From: Campylobacterales bacterium
GTDB lineage: Bacteria; Campylobacterota; Campylobacteria; Campylobacterales; QNZT01
Direction: 5' to 3'
Assembly: GCA_015489185.1 (NCBI GenBank)
Contig: WGAE01000072.1
Coordinates: forward strand, 1-11,679
DNA: 11,679 nt
Positions 6,187 to 11,679 of this stretch are shown here, in pieces (the stretch's first letter is position 1; each line of letters starts with the position of its first letter). The position numbers and the translations under genes were made by a program. The notes below the pieces were generated by a model. The model did no database searches and was not told the origin of the DNA. It saw only the letters and a list, made by a program, of their open reading frames with translations.

Positions 6187-9100
6187 TTACACCCCTCCCA
6201 CTATCTCAACCCTGCTCGTTCCGTCGCCTTTGGGGATGATGTTAATTTGCGCGGGGATGCGTTCTTTGAGGGCTTCGACGTGGGAGATGACGCCGATCAT
6301 CTTTCCGCTGCTTTGTAAAAGGCTCAAAGCGTTGAGGGCGGTTTCGAGGCTCTCTTCGTCGAGGGTGCCGAATCCTTCATCCAGAAAGAGGGAGTCGATT
6401 TTGATTTTCTGGCTGGCAAGTTCCGAGAGTCCGAGTGCAAGGGCGAGGGAGACGATGAAGCTCTCCCCGCCGGAGAGGGTGTGGACGCTGCGGGTAATGT
6501 TTCCCTGAAAAGTGTCGACGATCTCGATTTCGAGTTGCTGTTTTTCGTGTGTGGCGCGCTGAAGATAGTAGCGTTTGGTCAGCAGTGAAAGATGTCTGTT
6601 CGCCAGGACGATCAGCTGATCGAGCGTGATGCCCTGCGCAAAGCGGGAAAATTTGCTTCCGTCTGCGGAGCCGATGAGTTCCTTGAGTTTTCCGGTGACG
6701 GCAAGCTCTTTTTCCATCTCTTCCAGCGCGGCGATGCCCGCCTCGTGTTTTGCGCGGTTTTCTCTCTCCTGATCGAGCAGTTGTTTGATCTGTCCCGTCT
6801 CTATCTGGACTGTTTCAAGCTCTGCTTCGAGTGCTTCGGCACGCTCCTGCAGGATATCAAGTGTTTCTGTCGGCACAGCATCGTACTGAAGGTGTTCATG
6901 AAGTGTTTTCGCTTTTTCCTCTTTGCGTGTTTTGGCTTCATCATATTTTTTACGTATCGTTTCACACTGATGTCGCAATGCTTCAAACGCTTCCGTCTCC
7001 AACAGTGCCGCTTCAAATGCAGCCACATCTGCAAACCCCGCTTCAGTTCGTCTTTTGCCAAACGTTTCTTCTGTTTCCTGAAGGTTTTTTCGATGCTTTT
7101 CAACCGCTTCATGAAGTGTGGAAATCTGCTCTTTCAGACTCTTTACCTCTGTCTCCATCGCCGTAAGTTTTGCACTCTCTTCCTGCCACGTTTTCTGAAT
7201 TACATCAAATTGTTTCTGAACTTCGACTTCATGAAGGTTTATGTCCGACACATTCAGCACCGCAACACGTTCCCGTTTCACCTTTTCCGCTAATGCCTGA
7301 TACTCTGCAATCTCCGCTTCCGTTTTGCTGATCTGCGCGTTCAGATTTTCCAATGTCTCCTGACGGCGTGTCAACTCAAGCTGTGTGGTCTGCAACATTT
7401 CTTTGAATTCTTGCAAATGTTGTACCCGCATCTGATACTGCGTATATCGTTCCTGCAAACGCGCATAATCCTCTTTCAGCTTTTTGGGATCGAACTTATG
7501 CCCGTATGCCTCAAAACGTTTGCGAATCTCCGCTTCCGTTTTTTGCAACTGTTGTGCCGTTGCTTCGATCTCCGCATCCAGATGAGCTGTTTCACTCCGC
7601 AACACTTCACCGGCTTTGTCCAGACGATTATACTCTTGCTCGTATCTCTGCAGTGCCTGTTGCGACTGCTCTTTTTGCTTTCGAAGCTTCTCACGCCGCG
7701 CGGCAAGCGTTTCGATCTCCTCCAGGTTTTGTGACAATGCCGATTTCTCCGCCTCCAGTTGTTCGGCTTTGAGGTCTTCCCCACGCAGATTTGCTTCATG
7801 AAACAGGTTTTCAAGCCTCTGCAACTCCGCTTTCATCTCTTCCAGCGACGCAGATCGGTTTTGCAGCGCCGTCTCCGCACGCACTATCGCTTCCCTTTCG
7901 GTTTGCTCCCGCTTTTTAAGTTGCCCAATCTCCGCTTCGACCTTCTCCAACTCCGCTTCGGTTTCATCGATATGCTCAGCTTCCGTCAGATGCGTCACGA
8001 AGGGATGCTCCGTCGATCCGCAGAGAAAACAGGGTTCTCCCTCTCGCAGTTTACGACGATCGGCTTCATATTTTCGTATCAGCAGCGCCTGTTCTCTCTT
8101 TTCTTGCAACAGTGTGCGTTGTATTTCATGAAGTCTCAAAAGCTCCGAAATATGCGATGTTTCATCCCGTAAACGCTGTAACATTGCCTGATCGTCGGCA
8201 ATCTCCTCTTCACGCTTTTTGATTTTTTCGCGCAGTGTTGTAAAATTTCGGTGCGCTTCCAGCAACTTGTCGTAGTATCGTAACGTTTCAGCGATCTTCG
8301 GTCTCTCCTGCTCTTTTTGCGTATATTCAGACTCGATCTGTTCCAATGACTCCGATACTTCATGCACTTGATGATGAAGTTCCGCACGTTTACGCTCTGC
8401 CTGCAAGATTTTCGTCTCAAGTTCCCGTAACAGTCGGCGTTTCTCTTCTCTTGTTTGCTGAAGCGCCGCCTCTTTTTCCAAAAATGCGTCATAACGGTTT
8501 ATCTCCTGTTCCAAAACCGCCAGAGCTTCCTGCAAACCGGCATCGTTTCGCACTTCATGAAGTCTCGCTTCCTCTTCGGCGATTTGCGTCTGCAGATTTG
8601 TCGCCTCTGTTTGCGCTTTTTGCACCGCTTCTTGCACCGCTTCGCGATCTGTTTGAAGCGTTTGCAGATGTTGCGTCAATGATTTAACCTGACGCATATA
8701 ACCCTCTTCTTTGGCTTGAAACGCTCTGGCACGTTTGATCTTCTCCTGCGCCTGACGAAAATGCTGTTGCTCTTTGGTATAGCGTCTATGGGTCGTCTCA
8801 TACGCTTTTTGCGCCGTGTGATACTCCTCTTCTAACCTCTGCCGGTGCGTTTCAAGCCGTTTTAGCCGTTCGGACTCCTCTTCTGTCTGCTTTGCAAGCT
8901 GCAACCGCTTTTGATACAGCGGCGCGAGCATCTGCGCTTTTTGGGCGACTTCCAGTCGGGCAAACGCCTCGCTGTGTGCTCTCCTCTCCTCCTCTGCCGC
9001 TTCAAAAGCGCGTTTTGCATCCGCCAGTTCCTTCTCCAGAAGTGCTTTGCGTTCCAGCCAGACGATCTGTTTACCTACCCGTTTCTGCACTTTTTTCAAA

Positions 9101-9786
9101 CTATCGATCCGGTTTTGAAGCTCAGCAAAACGCGCCTCATTTTGCATCAGTGTTTCGGCATCGAGCAGCGTAATAACCCCAAGCTTTTCGCGTGCAATCT
9201 CCACCTCTTGCTCCAGCGCCGCATGCTTTTTGTGCGCCGCAACAGAAAGCTGCGTGTAGATCTTCGTTCCGGTGATCTTCTCCAGCAGTTCCGAACGCTC
9301 ACTCTCCTTGGCTCTCAAAAAGGCGTCAAAACTACCTTGCGCCAGCATGATCGACTGCGTAAACCGGGCAAAATCGAGCCCGCAAAGCGCCGCCACCGCT
9401 TTGGGTACGTCGCGCACACCGCTTACAAGAATCTTATCCTCTTCCAGATCATGAAGCGTCATCTTCGCAGGTTGTAACTTCCCGTCAATGCGCAAACGCG
9501 CCCGCTTCTGCCCCCACGACGCGCGGTACCGTTTTCCTTTGACTTCAAACTCCACTTCACACATCGCCTCGCCGCTGTTTTTGCTCATCAGCTCGGCAGG
9601 ATTGGCGAGTCTGGGAGTACGTCCGTAAAGCGCACAGGTGATGATATCCAACAGTGTACTCTTCCCCGCGCCCGTCGGTCCGGTGATCGCAAAGAGCGCC
9701 TCCGAGCCAAACGTCGATTCGAAATCGATCTGCGTCTCCCCTTTGAGCGAGTTAATGTTGAGCGCGCGCAGTTTAAGAATCTTCAT
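6187..9786 (-). CDS. sbcC: SbcC, Rad50-like ATPase subunit of the SbcCD nuclease
   Basis: An SMC-type ATPase of 1199 residues that partners SbcD to open and trim DNA ends, hairpins and protein-blocked ends. Walker A is GPTGAGKST at residues 36-44. Long heptad-rich coiled coils run from about 180 to 1030, interrupted by the zinc hook CFLC at 586-589, where two molecules dimerise through Zn2+. The ABC signature LSGGE is at 1104-1108, followed by Walker B FLDE (1134-1137) and the D-loop in GFGTLDEESL. The switch histidine is in VISHVEAL. It is longer than E. coli SbcC (1048 residues), the extra length being coiled coil. ATG at 9784-9786 has AGAGG 9 nt upstream (9796-9800) and overlaps sbcD by 14 nt, so translation is coupled. 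Six of the window's TTCATGAA palindromes lie here, five encoding L-H-E and one F-H-E. Confidence 0.96.
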   Translation of the reverse strand: MKILKLRALNINSLKGETQIDFESTFGSEALFAITGPTGAGKSTLLDIITCALYGRTPRLANPAELMSKNSGEAMCEVEFEVKGKRYRASWGQKRARLRIDGKLQPAKMTLHDLEEDKILVSGVRDVPKAVAALCGLDFARFTQSIMLAQGSFDAFLRAKESERSELLEKITGTKIYTQLSVAAHKKHAALEQEVEIAREKLGVITLLDAETLMQNEARFAELQNRIDSLKKVQKRVGKQIVWLERKALLEKELADAKRAFEAAEEERRAHSEAFARLEVAQKAQMLAPLYQKRLQLAKQTEEESERLKRLETHRQRLEEEYHTAQKAYETTHRRYTKEQQHFRQAQEKIKRARAFQAKEEGYMRQVKSLTQHLQTLQTDREAVQEAVQKAQTEATNLQTQIAEEEARLHEVRNDAGLQEALAVLEQEINRYDAFLEKEAALQQTREEKRRLLRELETKILQAERKRAELHHQVHEVSESLEQIESEYTQKEQERPKIAETLRYYDKLLEAHRNFTTLREKIKKREEEIADDQAMLQRLRDETSHISELLRLHEIQRTLLQEKREQALLIRKYEADRRKLREGEPCFLCGSTEHPFVTHLTEAEHIDETEAELEKVEAEIGQLKKREQTEREAIVRAETALQNRSASLEEMKAELQRLENLFHEANLRGEDLKAEQLEAEKSALSQNLEEIETLAARREKLRKQKEQSQQALQRYEQEYNRLDKAGEVLRSETAHLDAEIEATAQQLQKTEAEIRKRFEAYGHKFDPKKLKEDYARLQERYTQYQMRVQHLQEFKEMLQTTQLELTRRQETLENLNAQISKTEAEIAEYQALAEKVKRERVAVLNVSDINLHEVEVQKQFDVIQKTWQEESAKLTAMETEVKSLKEQISTLHEAVEKHRKNLQETEETFGKRRTEAGFADVAAFEAALLETEAFEALRHQCETIRKKYDEAKTRKEEKAKTLHEHLQYDAVPTETLDILQERAEALEAELETVQIETGQIKQLLDQERENRAKHEAGIAALEEMEKELAVTGKLKELIGSADGSKFSRFAQGITLDQLIVLANRHLSLLTKRYYLQRATHEKQQLEIEIVDTFQGNITRSVHTLSGGESFIVSLALALGLSELASQKIKIDSLFLDEGFGTLDEESLETALNALSLLQSSGKMIGVISHVEALKERIPAQINIIPKGDGTSRVEIVGGV

Positions 9787-10963
9787 CGCGCTCTACCTCT
9801 TCCAAAAGGGTTTTGAACCGTACCGTCAACGCCTCTTTCAACGCTTCATCCTCCAGACCGTCCGCCTCCAGACGCTTTTCGAACACCTCCAGCGGCGTCA
9901 ACTCCGTCAGACTGATTGCCTCCACTTCGTGCGCGTGCAAGCGCGCCTCTTTTTGCACCAGCTTCACCGCCAGCAGCATCAAACCGAGTTCCTCCGCCTT
10001 TTCGCGAATCAGCCTGTTCGCTTCGTAAGGGTTGGGATCGTCCACTTCGACCTCGATCCAGCTCGTTTGATCCTCCACCTGTTCCAGCGCGTCCAGCACT
10101 TCATGAAGTGTTCCACCCAGCGACAAAAGCGCTCTGAATCGCGGTATCTCCACCTGCTCCACAACCGGTTTTCGCTCCTCGAATGTGACGATATTGACCC
10201 GTTTGGCTCCCTTCGCCTCGGCAAAACTAAGCGGCAACGGCGACCCGCTGTACCAGACATTTTCCCCGACACGCTGGTTTTTGTGCAGATGCCCCAGCGC
10301 CGTGTAATCAAAAAGCGAAGCGAAAAATTTCGCGTCGATATGCAGACTCCCGCCCACGTAAATCTCCCGCTCCGACTCGCTTGCTTTACTCCCCAGCGTC
10401 GTCAGATGCCCCATCCCGACGATCGGAATATCCCGCTCACCGCGCATCTCCCGCGCCGCTTCGGCGATACGCTCATAGTAACGCACCACCCCCTCCTGCA
10501 ACAGCCGCTCTTTCTCCTGCACACCCTCGCCCGCCGCCGCTTTGCGCACGAACCCCTCGCGCAAAAACGGCACCGCACACACCACCGCTTCCATCTCCCC
10601 CGCTTCGTTTTCGATCACGATCGGCGCAACCGCTTCCTCCCCCGTCACCACCTCGACACCAAGCGTTTTGAGCACCTGACGCGGCGCCTTGAGCGTCGCC
10701 ACGGCATCGTGATTACCCGCCGTGATAATGACACGCCGGCAAGGGGTTTCATAAAGTGAACGCAGAAAGTTGTAGTACATCTCCAGGGCGTAGTTGGGCG
10801 GCGTACCGGTATCGAAAATATCGCCGCTCACCAGCAACAGATCGACCCCCTCCGAGACGATCAAATCCCTGAGCCACTCCAGAAAAGCCGTATGCTCTTC
10901 CAGACGACCCCTGCCCATAAAATTTTGCCCCAGATGCCAGTCGGAAGTGTGAAGAAGTTTCAT
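9773..10963 (-). CDS. sbcD: SbcD, Mre11-like nuclease subunit of SbcCD
   Basis: A 396-residue calcineurin-like metallophosphoesterase, the Mn2+-dependent exo/endonuclease partner of SbcC. The metal-binding motifs are complete: D8 and H10 (SDWHLG), D48 (GDIFD), N84-H85 (GNHD), H186 (GMGHLT) and H225/H227 (GHLH). The cap region begins after about residue 260. The start at 10961-10963 gives the family's normal opening MKLLHTSDWHLG. It has no Shine-Dalgarno. Instead a TATAAT on the minus strand sits 6 nt before the ATG, suggesting a leaderless mRNA. The gene overlaps sbcC by 14 nt and is divergent from the relB-type module 132 nt away. A near-copy of its first 16 coding bases recurs at the window end. 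All catalytic residues are intact. Confidence 0.96.
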   Translation of the reverse strand: MKLLHTSDWHLGQNFMGRGRLEEHTAFLEWLRDLIVSEGVDLLLVSGDIFDTGTPPNYALEMYYNFLRSLYETPCRRVIITAGNHDAVATLKAPRQVLKTLGVEVVTGEEAVAPIVIENEAGEMEAVVCAVPFLREGFVRKAAAGEGVQEKERLLQEGVVRYYERIAEAAREMRGERDIPIVGMGHLTTLGSKASESEREIYVGGSLHIDAKFFASLFDYTALGHLHKNQRVGENVWYSGSPLPLSFAEAKGAKRVNIVTFEERKPVVEQVEIPRFRALLSLGGTLHEVLDALEQVEDQTSWIEVEVDDPNPYEANRLIREKAEELGLMLLAVKLVQKEARLHAHEVEAISLTELTPLEVFEKRLEADGLEDEALKEALTVRFKTLLEEVERDEDS

Positions 10964-10968
10964 GAAGG
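10940..10968. repeat. Direct repeat copy A, overlapping the sbcD start
   Basis: A 29-nt segment matching 11639-11667 at 25 of 29 positions, with the shared core TGTGAAGAAGTTTCAT. All four differences are transitions. Copy A is the start codon region of sbcD. The two copies are in the same orientation, 699 nt apart, and bracket the relB-relE module with its promoter. Confidence 0.6.
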
Positions 10969-10969
10969 T

Positions 10970-10999
10970 ATTATACAGAAAATGGTTGAGAGAGTCAGA
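10970..10999 (-). promoter_or_regulatory. Promoter of sbcDC, predicted leaderless start
   Basis: Read on the minus strand, TATAAT occupies 10975-10970 and is followed by only 6 nt (ACCTTC) before the sbcD ATG, placing +1 at or next to the A of ATG. TCTGAC at 10999-10994 is a weak -35 at 18-nt spacing. No other ribosome site is visible. Confidence 0.55.
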
Positions 11000-11039
11000 G
11001 GTTTTGTTTGAAGCAATGACAGTTGCTTTTTGGTTTAAA

Positions 11040-11068
11040 TTGACTTTTCCCTAAAAGACTGTTAAAAT
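11040..11068 (+). promoter_or_regulatory. Promoter of the relB-relE module
   Basis: TTGACT (11040-11045) and TAAAAT (11063-11068) are separated by 17 nt, close to sigma70 consensus in both sequence and spacing. It lies directly in front of the palindrome and ribosome site of the antitoxin gene. Confidence 0.75.
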
Positions 11069-11083
11069 AATACTAAAGTATTA
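11068..11083. promoter_or_regulatory. Palindromic operator candidate of the RelB antitoxin
   Basis: TAATACTAAAGTATTA is a perfect inverted repeat with 7-bp arms and a 2-nt centre. It overlaps the last base of the -10 and ends 1 nt before the AAGGAG ribosome site. This is where RelB/DinJ-type antitoxins typically bind to repress their own operon, so autoregulation is inferred. Confidence 0.65.
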
Positions 11084-11095
11084 CAAGGAGTTCCA

Positions 11096-11371
11096 ATGGG
11101 TACTTTAGTCAAAGAAACAACAAGTATGAAACTGGATGTCGAGGCAAAAGAGAAAGCCAAAGAGATATTTAAAGAGCTTGGTATCACGATGGGTGAGGCT
11201 GTCAATATTTTTTTGCATCAGGTAGCGCTGCGTAAAGGTTTGCCTTTTGATGTCAAAATACCCAATGAAGAGACAAAAAGAGCCATAGAAGAGGCACGTA
11301 AAGGTGTTCATATGGAGCCGACCAGTATTGAAGAGATTTTGACAGAGCGTGAACATATAAAAGATGCTTAA
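11096..11371 (+). CDS. RelB/DinJ-family antitoxin
   Basis: A 91-residue antitoxin. The N-terminal half (MKLDVEAKEKAKEIFKELGI, then GEAVNIFLHQVALRKGLPF, residues 11-50) is the RelB/DinJ ribbon-helix-helix dimerisation and DNA-binding domain, including the family's typical KGLPF ending. The C-terminal part (EEARKGVHMEPTSIEEIL) would wrap the toxin. The start at 11096 has AAGGAG at 11085-11090 with 5-nt spacing, and a near-consensus promoter and palindromic operator lie immediately upstream. The stop overlaps the toxin start by 8 nt. The antitoxin looks fully intact whereas the toxin frame is broken, so it may be an orphan repressor or protective antitoxin. It is transcribed divergently from sbcD. 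Confidence 0.9.
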   Translation: MGTLVKETTSMKLDVEAKEKAKEIFKELGITMGEAVNIFLHQVALRKGLPFDVKIPNEETKRAIEEARKGVHMEPTSIEEILTEREHIKDA

Positions 11372-11632
11372 AATAAAGCGCCATAAACTTTTTACAAAAG
11401 ATCTAAGAAACGTAAAGCTAAGTGATCAACATTTTCAAAATTCATCCTCTATCTCTCAAAATTAATCAAAGAAAAACCTCTGCCGGACGAAGCCTTGGAT
11501 CACTCGCTTAAAAGCGAATATCAGGATTGTCGAGAGTTTCATATCAGTGGAGATTTACTCGTTATCTATTTCATTGCCGATAATACACTCAATCTTATAC
11601 GTATCGGATCACACTCCCAACTCTTCAAATAA
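11364..11632 (+). pseudogene. RelE/YafQ-family mRNA interferase, -1 frameshifted
   Basis: The ATG at 11364 overlaps the antitoxin stop. Frame 0 gives MLKIKRHKLFTKDLRN through KLSDQHFQ, then unrelated residues and a stop at 11463-11465 (33 residues). From about 11435 the -1 frame continues the YafQ sequence to TAA at 11630-11632: SKFILYLSKLI, PLPDEALDHSLK, CREFHISGDLLVIY, RIGSHSQLFK. The YafQ active-site counterparts remain (His in ALDH, His in REFH, Asp in SGD, His and Phe in SHSQLF), though the Trp next to the Asp in E. coli YafQ is Leu here. Joining frames at the TTTT run (11432-11435) restores a protein of about 89 residues, so loss of one T from a T5 run is the simplest explanation. Preserved downstream residues suggest a recent event, a sequencing error, or slippage. 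Confidence 0.82.
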
Positions 11633-11645
11633 ATACCGGTTGGGA
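11615..11645 (+). terminator. Hairpin at the end of the relE frame, weak terminator candidate
   Basis: TCCCAAC (11615-11621) pairs with GTTGGGA (11639-11645) across a 17-nt loop that contains the relE stop codon. Outer CAC/GTG bases (11612-11614 and 11648-11650) can extend the stem past a bulge. No T-run follows, so termination is uncertain. Confidence 0.3.
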
Positions 11646-11667
11646 ATGTGAAGAAGTTTCATAAAGG
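11639..11667. repeat. Direct repeat copy B, decayed copy of the sbcD start
   Basis: Matches copy A at 10940-10968 in 25 of 29 positions. On the minus strand it still reads ATG AAA CTT CTT CAC, like sbcD (MKLLH), but continues as IPNRYLFEELGV and stops, so it is not a gene. It may be a remnant of duplication when the relB-relE module arrived. Confidence 0.55.
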
Positions 11668-11679
11668 CTTGTTAAAACG

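Larger units (their letters stand above)
344..10966. repeat. Dispersed palindrome TTCATGAA, 11 copies
   Basis: The octamer lies within the full decamer CTTCATGAAG at 344, 1154, 7107, 7227, 8553 and 10099 (decamer starts). Single-end variants have the octamer at 1109, 6895, 7795, 8125 and 10959. Uniform chance gives about 0.2 copies of any octamer in this length. Inside genes it is always in frame as His-Glu, nearly always Leu-His-Glu, and at 1109 and 10959 it contains the start codon. None occurs in gatA or guaB. Confidence 0.7.

Noticed and set aside
6850..8700. Repeated glutamate/lysine/glutamine-rich patterns in sbcC as possible internal repeats
   Set aside because: They are explained by heptad coiled-coil composition of Rad50/SbcC proteins, with no exact long nucleotide repeat seen.
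9638..10759. A 373-codon open frame on the plus strand opposite sbcD and sbcC
   Set aside because: Low-complexity His/Arg/Leu-rich translation, antisense to sbcDC whose motifs are all intact.
11425..11445. Programmed -1 frameshifting to make the full YafQ-like toxin
   Set aside because: The T4 run allows a single-tRNA slip, but there is no standard X XXY YYZ heptamer and no clear downstream stimulator. Simple loss of one base is more likely.

Overview
The window looks like chromosomal DNA of a Campylobacterota (epsilonproteobacterial) species of moderate GC. The gatA-guaB adjacency, the GatA N-terminus beginning MITLKEA and the non-ATG starts of both genes fit that phylum. The genus cannot be fixed from this sequence alone. 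No rRNA, tRNA, CRISPR array or complete insertion sequence was seen.

Layout. Position 2-1087 is the 3' part of a polytopic membrane protein gene that begins upstream of the window. It is followed at close spacing by an intact MntA-HepT toxin-antitoxin (TA) pair (1112-1928), then the C-terminal relic of a signal peptidase I gene (about 1930-2085). The housekeeping pair gatA (2194-3549) and guaB (3560-5005) comes next, on the same strand and probably co-transcribed. A monocistronic exported Lcl/DUF1566-domain protein (5152-5628) has its own sigma70-type promoter. Directly after it, without a gap, is an AT-rich second TA module whose toxin has lost its N-terminus and is joined in frame to an intact antitoxin (about 5618-6142). 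The minus strand from 6187 to 10963 is the sbcDC operon, encoding the Mre11/Rad50-type nuclease, with a 14-bp gene overlap. Divergent from sbcD is a third TA module of RelB/DinJ-RelE/YafQ type (11096-11632). Its antitoxin is intact, its promoter and palindromic operator are clear, and its toxin reading frame is broken by a -1 frameshift.

How it fits together. The housekeeping genes (glutaminyl/asparaginyl-tRNA amidation, guanine nucleotide synthesis, DNA-end processing) look normal. The accessory signal is three unrelated TA modules in under 12 kb, each inserted at a gene boundary and each with a scar nearby: a lepB stump, a truncated toxin at the end of the DUF1566 gene, and a near-duplicate of the sbcD start bracketing the relBE module. 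Two of the three have a damaged toxin and an intact antitoxin. A second genome-style signal is the palindrome TTCATGAA, present 11 times here and concentrated in sbcC. No wholly new multi-gene system is evident. The most interesting leads are the TA decay pattern, the enriched palindrome, and an apparently leaderless sbcD transcript.
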